A stretch of DNA of 64,000 nt from Limnomonas spitsbergensis (Eukaryota > Chlorophyta > Chlorophyceae > Chlamydomonadales): assembly GCA_037349105.1 (NCBI GenBank), contig JAYJMM010000057.1:549970-613969 (forward strand), read 5' to 3'. The notes under the pieces were generated by a model. That model was not told where the DNA came from. It saw only the letters and a list, made by a program, of their open reading frames with translations, and did not search any database. A program made the position numbers and the translations under genes. This document shows, in pieces, positions 48,909 through 61,330 of the stretch. The first letter of the stretch is position 1, and each line of letters starts with the position of its first letter.

Positions 48909-49925
48909 AGACACGTCCCCTCTCCCCCCATCACCTGTCCCAGCCCATGGCCAGACACATCCCCTCTCCCCCCACCACCTGCACCAGCTCATGGCCAGAC
49001 ACATCCCCTCTTCCCCCACCACCTGTCCCAGCCAGAACAGGTATGGATCAGTCAGCTGCATCCTCCCTCCTAACCCTCACCCTTACCCTCCTCACCTCTG
49101 CACCTGCCAGCCCAGGGCCATTTACATTTTTTGCATTTTGGTCAGCTGCTTCATATCCTTTCACTCCACATCTGGCCAGCTCTCCACCTACTTACTGTAC
49201 CTTTCTTCCCTATGTTCAGAAGATCAACCAACATCCCAAGTCTACAACCAAGAGGCCTATCATCTTGCAAGCTCAAGTCCACGTTCCCGCCAGTAAGCAC
49301 CAAATAAATGCACCAAATAAATGCACATCAATGCCCTGCCCCCATCACCTGTCCCAGCTCATGGCCAGACACATCCCCTCTCCCCCCATCACCTGTCCCA
49401 GCTCATGGCCAGACACATCCCCTCTCCCCCCATCACCTGTCCCAGTTCATGGCCAGACACATCGCCTTTCTCCACACCACCTTGCATCCGTCACTTCGTA
49501 GCTTTCGTATATTGTGTCTTGCACACTTTAATCAAAGCACCCATACCAAAGATAAAATCTGTAGGAGTAGGAGTTGTGAGTCAACCTGGGCATTGCTTGC
49601 TGTACCTGCCTTGTACCATCCATGTATTAAGATGTACATGAGGCCCACATTGCAGTACAGTATCCTTAGAAAATTCGCAAACCCTGCATTGCCTGAACCC
49701 TCCAGCTTTCCTTTCAATTCCTAGGTCCTGAGCCATCCAGCCTTGCCACCAACCCTGTATCCTGAGTCCTCCAGCCTTGCACTCAACCCCTAGGTCCTAA
49801 ACCCTCCAGCCTTGCACTCAACCCATGGGTCCTAAACCCTCCAGCCCACTGGGCAGGACAACTCGTAAGAATATTCTGGAACCCTGCCCCCTCGTGTGCT
49901 AGGCTGCACATCCTACCCCTTATCT
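48909..49925. repeat. Subtelomeric spacer, copy 7 (1017 bp)
   Basis: Appears identical to copy 6 at offset 4779. Confidence 0.93.
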
Positions 49926-52900
49926 CAGAACAGCTGTGGATCAGTGAGCTGCCTCCTCCCTCCCACCCTTCACCCTTACCCCAGAACAGCTGTGGATCAG
50001 TCAGCTGCATCCTCCCTCCTACCCCTCACCCTTACCCCAGAACAGCTGTGGATCAGTAACCTGCCTCCTCCCTCCTACCCCTCACCCTTACCCCAGAACA
50101 GCTGTGGATCAATAGCCTGCCTCCTCCCTCCCACCCTTCACCCTTACCCCAGAACAGCTGTGGATCAGTCAGCTGCCTCCTCCCTCCCACCCCTCACCCT
50201 TACCCCAGAACAGCTGTGGATCAGTCACCTGCCTCCTCCCTCCTACCCCTCACCCTTACCCCAGAACAGCTGTGGATCAGTCAGCTGCCTCCTCCCTCCC
50301 ACCCTTCACCCTTACCCCAGAACAGCTGTGCACCAGTCATCTGCCTCCTCCCTCCCACCCTTCACCCTAACCCCAGAACAGCTGTGGATCAGTCAGCTGC
50401 CTCCTCCCTCCCACCCCTCACCCTTACCCCAGAACAGCTGTGGATCAGTCAGCTGCCTCCTCCCTCCCACCCTCCACCCTTACCCCAGAACAGCTGTGGA
50501 CCAGTCAGCTGCCTCCTCCCTCCCAATCCCCGCCCTTACCCCAGAACAGCTGTGGATCAGTCAGCTGCCTCCTCCCTCCCACCCTTCACCCTTACCCCAG
50601 AACATCTGTGGACCAGTCAGCTGCAGCCTCCCTCCCACCCTTCACCCTTACCCCAGAACAGCTGTGGATCAGTCAGCTGCCTCCTCCCTCCCACCCCTCA
50701 CCCTTACCCCAGAACAGCTGTGGATCAGTCAGCTGCCTCCTCCCTCCTACCCCTCACCCTTACCCCAGAACAGCTGTGGATCAGTAACTTGCCTCCTCCC
50801 TCCCACCCTCCACCCTTACCCCAGAACAGTTGTGCACGAGTCAGCTGCCTCCTCCCTCCCACCCTTCACCCTAACCCCAGAACAGCTGTGGATCAGTCAG
50901 CTGCCTCCTCCCTCCCACCCTCCACCCTTACCCCAGAACAGCTGTGGACCAGTCAGCTGCCTCCTCCCTCCCAATCCTCAACCTTACCCCAGAACAGCTG
51001 TGGATCAGTGAGCTGCCCCCTCCCTCCCACCCTTCACCCTTACCCCAGAACAGCTGTGGATCAGTCAGCTGCCTCCTCCCTTCTAGCCCTCACCCTTACC
51101 CCAGAACAGCTGTGGATCAGTAACTTGCCTCCTCCCTCCCACCCTTCACCCTTACCCCAGAACAGCTGTGCACCAGTCAGCTGCCTCCTCCCTCCCACCC
51201 TTCACCCTAACCCCAGAACAGCTGTGGATCAGTCAGCTGCCTCCTCCCTCCCACCCCTCACCCTTACCCCAGAACAGCTGTGGACCAGTCAGCTGCCTCC
51301 TCCCTCCCAATCCCCACCCTTACCCCAGAACAGATGTGGATCAGTGAGCTGCCTCCTCCCTCCCACCCTTCACCCTTACCCCAGAACATCTGTGGACCAG
51401 TCAGCTGCAGCTCCCTCCCACCCTTCACCCTTACCCCAGAACAGCTGTGGATCAGTCAGCTGCCTCCTCCCTCCCACCCCTCACCCTTACCCCAGAACAG
51501 CTGTGGATCAGTCAGCTGCCTCCTCCCTCCTACCCCTCACCCTTACCCCAGAACAGCTGTGGATCAGTCAGCTGCCTCCTCCCTCCCACCCTTCACCCTT
51601 ACCCCAGAACAGCTGTGGACCAGTCAGCTGCCTCTTCCCTCCCACCCTTCACCCTGACCCCAGAACAGCTGTGGATCAGTCAGCTGCCTCCTCCCTCCCA
51701 CCCCTCACCCTTACCCCAGAACAGCTGTGGATCAGTCAGCTGCCTCCTCCCTCCCACCCTCCACCCTTACCCCAGAACAGCTGTGGACCAGTCAGCTGCC
51801 TCCTCCCTCCCAATCCCCACCCTTACCCCAGAACAGCTGTGGATCAGTGAACTGCCTCCTCCCTCCCACCCTTCACCCTTACCCCAGAACATCTGTGGAC
51901 CAGTCAGCTGCAGCCTCCCTCCCACCCTTCACCCTTACCCCAGAACAGCTGTGGATCAGTCAGCTGCCTCCTCCCTCCTACCCCTCACCCTTACCCCAGA
52001 ACAGCTGTGGATCAGTCAGCTGCCTCCTCCCTCCCACCCTTCACCCTTACCCCAGAACAGCTGTGCACCAGTCAGCTGCCTCCTCCCTCCTTGCCCTCAC
52101 CCTTACCCCAGAACAGCTGTGGATCAGTAACTTGCCTCCTCCCTCCCACCCTTCACCCTTACCCCAGAACAGCTGTGGATCAGTCAGCTGCCTCCTCCCT
52201 CCCACCCTTCACCCTAACCCCAGAACAGCTGTGGATCAGTCAGCTGCCTCCTCCATCCCACCCCTCACCCTTACCCCAGAACAGCTGTGGATCAGTCAGC
52301 TGCCTCCTCCCTCCCACCCTCCACCCTTACCCCAGAACAGCTGTGGACCAGTCAGCTGCCTCCTCCCTCCCAATCCCCACCCTTACCCCAGAACAGCTGT
52401 GGATCAGTGAACTGCCTCCTCCCTCCCACCCTTCACCCTTACCCCAGAACATCTGTGGACCAGTCAGCTGCAGCCTCCCTCCCACCCTTCACCCTTACCC
52501 CAGAACAGCTGTGGATCAGTCAGCTGCCTCCTCCCTCCCACCCCTCACCCTTACCCCAGAACAGCTGTGGATCAGTCAGCTGCCTCCTCCCTCCTACCCC
52601 TCACCCTTACCCCAGAACAGCTGTGGATCAGTCAGCTGCCTCCTCCCTCCCACCCTTCACCCTTACCCCAGAACAGTTGTGCACGAGTCAGCTGCCTCCT
52701 CCCTCCCACCCTTCACCCTAACCCCAGAACAGCTGTGGATCAGTCAGCTGCCTCCTCCCTCCCACCCTCCACCCTTACCCCAGAACAGCTGTGGACCAGT
52801 CAGCTGCCTCCTCCCTCCCAATCCTCACCCTTACCCCATAACAGCTGTGGATCAGTGAGCTGCCTCCTCCCTCGTACCCCTCACCCTTACCCCAGAACAG

Positions 52901-53687
52901 CTGTGGATCAGTAGCCTGACTCCTCCCTCCCACCCTTCACCCTTACCCCAGAACAGCTATGGACCAGTCAGCTGCTTCCTCCCTCCCAATCCTCACCCTT
53001 ACCCCAGAACAGCTGTGGATCAGTAGCCTGCCTCCTCCCTCCCACCCCTCACCCTTACCCCAGAACAGCTGTGGATCAGTCAGCTGCCTTCTCCCTCCCA
53101 CCCTCCACCCTTACCCCAGAACAGCTGTGGACCAGTCAGCTGTCCCTCCCTCCCAATCCTCACCCTTACCCCAGAACATCTGTGGACCAGTCAGCTGCCC
53201 CCTCCCTCCCACCCTTCACCCTTACCCCAGAACAGCTGTGGACCAGTCAGCTGCCTCCTCCCTCCCACCCTTCACCCTAACCCCAGAACAGCTTTGGACC
53301 AGTCAGCTGCCTCCTCCCTCCCACCCTTGACCCTTACCCCAGAACAGCTGTGGATCAGTCAGCTGCCTCCTCCCTCCCACCCTTCACCCTTACCCCAGAA
53401 CAGCTGTGGATCAGTCAGCTGCCTCCTCCCTCCCACCCTCCACCCTTACCCCAGAACAGCTGTGGATCAGTCAGCTGCCTCCTCCCTCCCAATCCTCACC
53501 CTTACCCCAGAACAGTTGTGGATGAGTAACCTGCCTCCTCCCTCCTACCCCTCACCCTTACCCCAGAACAGCTGTGGATCAGTCAGCTGCCTTCTCCCTC
53601 CCACCCTTCACCCTTACCCCAGAACAGCTGTGGACCAGTCAGCTGCCTCCTCCCTCCCAATCCTCACCCTTACCCCAGAACAGCTGT
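49926..53687. repeat. 56-bp satellite array 8
   Basis: 3762 bp, the second copy of the array 7 pattern, with the 55-bp marker unit near 51408. Small differences lie close to its right end, for example CATCTGTGG near 53177 and AGCTTTGGACC near 53290. Confidence 0.95.
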
Positions 53688-54704
53688 AGACACGTCCCCT
53701 CTCCCCCCATCACCTGTCCCAGCCCATGGCCAGACACATCCCCTCTCCCCCCACCACCTGCACCAGCTCATGGCCAGACACATCCCCTCTTCCCCCACCA
53801 CCTGTCCCAGCCAGAACAGGTATGGATCAGTCAGCTGCATCCTCCCTCCTAACCCTCACCCTTACCCTCCTCACCTCTGCACCTACCAGCCCAGGGCCAT
53901 TTACATTTTTTGCATTTTGGTCAGCTGCTTCATATCCTTTCACTCCACATCTGGCCAGCTCTCCACCTACTTACTGTACCTTTCTTCCCTATTTTCAGAA
54001 GATCAACCAACATCCCAAGTCTCCAACCAAGAGGCCTATCATCTTGCAAGCTCAAGTCCACGTTCCCGCCAGTAAGCACCAAATAAATGCACCAAATAAA
54101 TGCACATCAATGCCCTGCCCCCATCACCTGTCCCAGCTCATGGCCAGACACATCCCCTCTCCCCCCATCACCTGTCCCAGCTCATGGCCAGACACATCCC
54201 CTCTCCCCCCATCACCTGTCCCAGTTCATGGCCAGACACATCGCCTTTCTCCACACCACCTTGCATCCGTCACTTCGTAGCTTTCGTATATTGTGTCTTG
54301 CACACTTTAATCAAAGCACCCATACCAAAGATAAAATCTGTAGGAGTAGGAGTTGTGAGTCAACCTGGGCATTGCTTGCTGTACCTGCCTTGTACCATCC
54401 ATGTATTAAGATGTACATGAGGCCCACATTGCAGTACAGTATCCTTAGAAAATTCGCAAACCCTGCATTGCCTGAACCCTCCAGCTTTCCTTTCAATTCC
54501 TAGGTCCTGAGCCATCCAGCCTTGCCACCAACCCTGTATCCTGAGTCCTCCAGCCTTGCACTCAACCCCTAGGTCCTAAACCCTCCAGCCTTGCACTCAA
54601 CCCCTGGGTCCTAAACCCTCCAGCCCACTGGGCAGGACAACTCGTAAGAATATTCTGGAACCCTGCCCCCTCGTGTGCTAGGCTGCACATCCTACCCCTT
54701 ATCT
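53688..54704. repeat. Subtelomeric spacer, copy 8 (1017 bp)
   Basis: Carries CTACCAGCCC (offset 198 A), shared only with copy 9, and lacks the three changes that mark copies 6 and 7. Confidence 0.93.
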
Positions 54705-57700
54705 CAGAACAGCTGTGGATCAGTGAGCTGCCTCCTCCCTCCCACCCTTCACCCTTACCCCAGAACAGCTGTGGATCAGTCAGCTGCATCCTCCCTCCTA
54801 CCCCTCACCCTTACCCCAGAACAGCTGTGGATCAGTAACCTGCCTCCTCCCTCCTACCCCTCACCCTTACCCCAGAACAGCTGTGGATCAGTAGCCTGCC
54901 TCCTCCCTCCCACCCTTCACCCTTACCCCAGAACAGCTGTGGATCAGTCAGCTGCCTCCTCCCTCCCACCCTTCACCCTTACCCCAGAACAGCTGTGGAT
55001 CAGTCACCTGCCTCCTCCCTCCTACCCCTCACCCTTACCCCAGAACAGCTGTGGATCAGTCAGCTGCCTCCTCCCTCCCACCCTTCACCCTTACCCCAGA
55101 ACAGCTGTGCACCAGTCATCTGCCTCCTCCCTCCCACCCTTCACCCTAACCCCAGAACAGCTGTGGATCAGTCAGCTGCCTCCTCCCTCCCACCCCTCAC
55201 CCTTACCCCAGAACAGCTGTGGATCAGTCAGCTGCCTCCTCCCTCCCACCCTCCACCCTTACCCCAGAACAGCTGTGGACCAGTCAGCTGCCTCCTCCCT
55301 CCCACCCCCCGCCCTTACCCCAGAACAGCTGTGGATCAGTCAGCTGCCTCCTCCCTCCCACCCTTCACCCTTACCCCAGAACATCTGTGGACCAGTCAGC
55401 TGCAGCCTCCCTCCCACCCTTCACCCTTACCCCAGAACAGCTGTGGATCAGTCAGCTGCCTCCTCCCTCCCACCCCTCACCCTTACCCCAGAACAGCTGT
55501 GGATCAGTCAGCTGCCTCCTCCCTCCTACCCCTCACCCTTACCCCAGAACAGCTGTGGATCAGTAACTTGCCTCCTCCCTCCCACCCTCCACCCTTACCC
55601 CAGAACAGTTGTGCACGAGTCAGCTGCCTCCTCCCTCCCACCCTTCACCCTAACCCCAGAACAGCTGTGGATCAGTCAGCTGCCTCCTCCCTCCCACCCT
55701 CCACCCTTACCCCAGAACAGCTGTGGACCAGTCAGCTGCCTCCTCCCTCCCAATCCTCAACCTTACCCCAGAACAGCTGTGGATCAGTGAGCTGCCCCCT
55801 CCCTCCCACCCTTCACCCTTACCCCAGAACAGCTGTGGATCAGTCAGCTGCCTCCTCCCTTCTAGCCCTCACCCTTACCCCAGAACAGCTGTGGATCAGT
55901 AACTTGCCTCCTCCCTCCCACCCTTCACCCTTACCCCAGAACAGCTGTGCACCAGTCAGCTGCCTCCTCCCTCCCACCCTTCACCCTAACCCCAGAACAG
56001 CTGTGGATCAGTCAGCTGCCTCCTCCCTCCCACCCCTCACCCTTACCCCAGAACAGCTGTGGACCAGTCAGCTGCCTCCTCCCTCCCAACCCCCACCCTT
56101 ACCCCAGAACAGATGTGGATCAGTGAGCTGCCTCCTCCCTCCCACCCTTCACCCTTACCCCAGAACATCTGTGGACCAGTCAGCTGCAGCTCCCTCCCAC
56201 CCTTCACCCTTACCCCAGAACAGCTGTGGATCAGTCAGCTGCCTCCTCCCTCCCACCCCTCACCCTTACCCCAGAACAGCTGTGGATCAGTCAGCTGCCT
56301 CCTCCCTCCTACCCCTCACCCTTACCCCAGAACAGCTGTGGATCAGTCAGCTGCCTCCTCCCTCCCACCCTTCACCCTTACCCCAGAACAGCTGTGTACC
56401 AGTCAGCTGCCTCTTCCCTCCCACCCTTCACCCTGACCCCAGAACAGCTGTGGATCAGTCAGCTGCCTCCTCCCTCCCACCCCTCACCCTTACCCCAGAA
56501 CAGCTGTGGATCAGTCAGCTGCCTCCTCCCTCCCACCCTCCACCCTTACCCCAGAACAGCTGTGGACCAGTCAGCTGCCTCCTCCCTCCCAATCCCCACC
56601 CTTACCCCAGAACAGCTGTGGATCAGTGAACTGCCTCCTCCCTCCCACCCTTCACCCTTACCCCAGAACATCTGTGGACCAGTCAGCTGCAGCCTCCCTC
56701 CCACCCTTCACCCTTACCCCAGAACAGCTGTGGATCAGTCAGCTGCCTCCTCCCTCCTACCCCTCACCCTTACCCCAGAACAGCTGTGGATCAGTCAGCT
56801 GCCTCCTCCCTCCCACCCCTCACCCTTACCCCAGAACAGCTGTGGATCAGTCAGCTGCCTCCTCCCTCCCACCCCTCACCCTTACCCCAGAACAGCTGTG
56901 GATCAGTCACCTGCCTCCTCCCTCCTACCCCTCACCCTTACCCCAGAACAGCTGTGGATCAGTCAGCTGCCTCCTCCCTCCCACCCTTCACCCTTACCCC
57001 AGAACAGCTGTGCACCAGTCATCTGCCTCCTCCCTCCCACCCTTCACCCTAACCCCAGAACAGCTGTGGATCAGTCAGCTGCCTCCTCCCTCCCACCCCT
57101 CACCCTTACCCCAGAACAGCTGTGGATCAGTCAGCTGCCTCCTCCCTCCCACCCTCCACCCTTACCCCAGAACAGCTGTGGACCAGTCAGCTGCCTCCTC
57201 CCTCCCAATCCCCGCCCTTACCCCAGAACAGCTGTGGATCAGTCAGCTGCCTCCTCCCTCCCACCCTTCACCCTTACCCCAGAACATCTGTGGACCAGTC
57301 AGCTGCAGCCTCCCTCCCACCCTTCACCCTTACCCCAGAACAGCTGTGGATCAGTCAGCTGCCTCCTCCCTCCCACCCCTCACCCTTACCCCAGAACAGC
57401 TGTGGATCAGTCAGCTGCCTCCTCCCTCCTACCCCTCACCCTTACCCCAGAACAGCTGTGGATCAGTAACTTGCCTCCTCCCTCCCACCCTCCACCCTTA
57501 CCCCAGAACAGTTGTGCACGAGTCAGCTGCCTCCTCCCTCCCACCCTTCACCCTAACCCCAGAACAGCTGTGGATCAGTCAGCTGCCTCCTCCCTCCCAC
57601 CCTCCACCCTTACCCCAGAACAACTGTGGACCAGTCAGCTGCCTCCTCCCTCCCAATCCTCAACCTTACCCCAGAACAGCTGTGGATCAGTGAGCTGCCC

Positions 57701-60313
57701 CCTCCCTCCCACCCTTCACCCTTACCCCAGAACAGCTGTGGATCAGTCAGCTGCCTCCTCCCTTCTAGCCCTCACCCTTACCCCAGAACAGCTGTGGATC
57801 AGTAACTTGCCTCCTCCCTCCCACCCTTCACCCTTACCCCAGAACAGCTGTGCACCAGTCAGCTGCCTCCTCCCTCCCACCCTTCACCCTAACCCCAGAA
57901 CAGCTGTGGATCAGTCAGCTGCCTCCTCCCTCCCACCCCTCACCCTTACCCCAGAACAGCTGTGGACCAGTCAGCTGCCTCCTCCCTCCCAATCCCCACC
58001 CTTACCCCAGAACAGATGTGGATCAGTGAGCTGCCTCCTCCCTCCCACCCTTCACCCTTACCCCAGAACATCTGTGGACCAGTCAGCTGCAGCTCCCTCC
58101 CACCCTTCACCCTTACCCCAGAACAGCTGTGGATCAGTCAGCTGCCTCCTCCCTCCCACCCCTCACCCTTACCCCAGAACAGCTGTGGATCAGTCAGCTG
58201 CCTCCTCCCTCCTACCCCTCACCCTTACCCCAGAACAGCTGTGGATCAGTCAGCTGCCTCCTCCCTCCCACCCTTCACCCTTACCCCAGAACAGCTGTGG
58301 ACCAGTCAGCTGCCTCTTCCCTCCCACCCTTCACCCTGACCCCAGAACAGCTGTGGATCAGTCAGCTGCCTCCTCCCTCCCACCCCTCACCCTTACCCCA
58401 GAACAGCTGTGGATCAGTCAGCTGCCTCCTCCCTCCCACCCTCCACCCTTACCCCAGAACAGCTGTGGACCAGTCAGCTGCCTCCTCCCTCCCAATCCCC
58501 ACCCTTACCCCAGAACAGCTGTGGATCAGTGAACTGCCTCCTCCCTCCCACCCTTCACCCTTACCCCAGAACATCTGTGGACCAGTCAGCTGCAGCCTCC
58601 CTCCCACCCTTCACCCTTACCCCAGAACAGCTGTGGATCAGTCAGCTGCCTCCTCCCTCCTACCCCTCACCCTTACCCCAGAACAGCTGTGGATCAGTCA
58701 GCTGCCTCCTCCCTCCCACCCTTCACCCTTACCCCAGAACAGCTGTGCACCAGTCAGCTGCCTCCTCCCTCCTTGCCCTCACCCTTACCCCAGAACAGCT
58801 GTGGATCAGTAACTTGCCTCCTCCCTCCCACCCTTCACCCTTACCCCAGAACAGCTGTGCACCAGTCAGCTGCCTCCTCCCTCCCACCCTTCACCCTAAC
58901 CCCAGAACAGCTGTGGATCAGTCGGCTGCCTCCTCCATCCCACCCCTCACCCTTACCCCAGAACAGCTGTGGATCAGTCAGCTGCCTCCTCCCTCCCACC
59001 CTCCACCCTTACCCCAGAACAGCTGTGGACCAGTCAGCTGCCTCCTCCCTCCCAATCCCCACCCTTACCCCAGAACAGCTGTGGATCAGTGAACTGCCTC
59101 CTCCCTCCCACCCTTCACCCTTACCCCAGAACAGCTGTGGACCAGTCAGCTGCAGCCTCCCTCCCACCCTTCACCCTTACCCCAGAACAGCTGTGGATCA
59201 GTCAGCTGCCTCCTCCCTCCCACCCCTCACCCTTACCCCAGAACAGCTGTGGATCAGTCAGCTGCCTCCTCCCTCCTACCCGTCACCCTTACCCCAGAAC
59301 AGCTGTGGATCAGTCAGCTGCCTCCTCCCTCCCACCCTTCACCCTTACCCCAGAACAGTTGTGCACGAGTCAGCTGCCTCCTCCCTCCCACCCTTCACCC
59401 TAACCCCAGAACAGCTGTGGATCAGTCAGCTGCCTCCTCCCTCCCACCCTCCACCCTTACCCCAGAACAGCTGTGGACCAGTCAGCTGCCTCCTCCCTCC
59501 CAGTCCTCACCCTTACCCCATAACAGCTGTGGATCAGTGAGTTGCCTCCTCCCTCGTACCCCTCACCCTTACCCCAGAACAGCTGTGGATCAGTAGCCTG
59601 ACTCCTCCCTCCCACCCTTCACCCTTACCCCAGAACAGCTATGGACCAGTCAGCTGCTTCCTCCCTCCCAATCCTCACCCTTACCCCAGAACAGCTGTGG
59701 ATCAGTAGCCTGCCTCCTCCCTCCCACCCCTCACCCTTACCCCAGAACAGCTGTGGATCAGTCAGCTGCCTTCTCCCTCCCACCCTCCACCCTTACCCCA
59801 GAACAGCTGTGGACCAGTCAGCTGTCCCTCCCTCCCAATCCTCACCCTTACCCCAGAACAGCTGTGGACCAGTCAGCTGCCCCCTCCCTCCCACCCTTCA
59901 CCCTTACCCCAGAACAGCTGTGGACCAGTCAGCTGCCTCCTCCCTCCCACCCTTCACCCTAACCCCAGAACAGCTTTGGACCAGTCAGCTGCCTCCTCCC
60001 TCCCACCCTTGACCCTTACCCCAGAACAGCTGTGGATCAGTCAGCTGCCTCCTCCCTCCCACCCTTCACCCTTACCCCAGAACAGCTGTGGATCAGTCAG
60101 CTGCCTCCTCCCTCCCAATCCTCACCCTTACCCCAGAACAGTTGTGGATGAGTAACCTGCCTCCTCCCTCCTACCCCTCACCCTTACCCCAGAACAGCTG
60201 TGGATCAGTCAGCTGCCTTCTCCCTCCCACCCTTCACCCTTACCCCAGAACAGCTGTGGACCAGTCAGCTGCCTCCTCCCTCCCAATCCTCACCCTTACC
60301 CCAGAACAGCTGT
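54705..60313. repeat. 56-bp satellite array 9 (extended by a duplication)
   Basis: 5609 bp. The length is exactly array 8 (3762) plus 1903 minus 56. The 1903 bp are an internal tandem duplication of about 54950-56850 into about 56850-58750, with the 55-bp marker unit present twice (near 56187 and 58090). One 56-bp unit is missing near 60100 relative to array 8. Confidence 0.93.
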
Positions 60314-61330
60314 AGACACGTCCCCTCTCCCCCCATCACCTGTCCCAGCCCATGGCCAGACACATCCCCTCTCCCCCCACCACCTGCACCAGCTCATGGC
60401 CAGACACATCCCCTCTTCCCCCACCACCTGTCCCAGCCAGAACAGGTATGGATCAGTCAGCTGCATCCTCCCTCCTAACCCTCACCCTTACCCTCCTCAC
60501 CTCTGCACCTACCAGCCCAGGGCCATTTACATTTTTTGCATTTTGGTCAGCTGCTTCATATCCTTTCACTCCACATCTGGCCAGCTCTCCACCTACTTAC
60601 TGTACCTTTCTTCCCTATTTTCAGAAGATCAACCAACATCCCAAGTCTCCAACCAAGAGGCCTATCATCTTGCAAGCTCAAGTCCACGTTCCCGCCAGTA
60701 AGCACCAAATAAATGCACCAAATAAATGCACATCAATGCCCTGCCCCCATCACCTGTCCCAGCTCATGGCCAGACACATCCCCTCTCCCCCCATCACCTG
60801 TCCCAGCTCATGGCCAGACACATCCCCTCTCCCCCCATCACCTGTCCCAGTTCATGGCCAGACACATCGCCTTTCTCCACACCACCTTGCATCCGTCACT
60901 TCGTAGCTTTCGTATATTGTGTCTTGCACACTTTAATCAAAGCACCCATACCAAAGATAAAATCTGTAGGAGTAGGAGTTGTGAGTCAACCTGGGCATTG
61001 CTTGCTGTACCTGCCTTGTACCATCCATGTATTAAGATGTACATGAGGCCCACATTGCAGTACAGTATCCTTAGAAAATTCGCAAACCCTGCATTGCCTG
61101 AACCCTCCAGCTTTCCTTTCAATTCCTAGGTCCTGAGCCATCCAGCCTTGCCACCAACCCTGTATCCTGAGTCCTCCAGCCTTGCACTCAACCCCTAGGT
61201 CCTAAACCCTCCAGCCTTGCACTCAACCCCTGGGTCCTAAACCCTCCAGCCCACTGGGCAGGACAACTCGTAAGAATATTCTGGAACCCTGCCCCCTCGT
61301 GTGCTAGGCTGCATATCCTACCCCTTATCT
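60314..61330. repeat. Subtelomeric spacer, copy 9 (1017 bp)
   Basis: Same class as copy 8, with a private GCATATCC near 61311. This is the spacer nearest the telomere, 2.4 kb from it. Confidence 0.93.

Larger units (their letters stand above)
44130..60313. repeat. 4779-bp higher-order repeat, three copies
   Basis: Each copy is one spacer (1017 bp) plus one array (3762 bp): 44130-48908, 48909-53687, and 53688-60313, the last altered by the 1903-bp duplication and 56-bp loss. Distinct variants recur at exact 4779-bp offsets, for example the CAGCTATGGACCAGT unit at 43398, 48177 and 52956 and the 55-bp unit. Confidence 0.9.
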
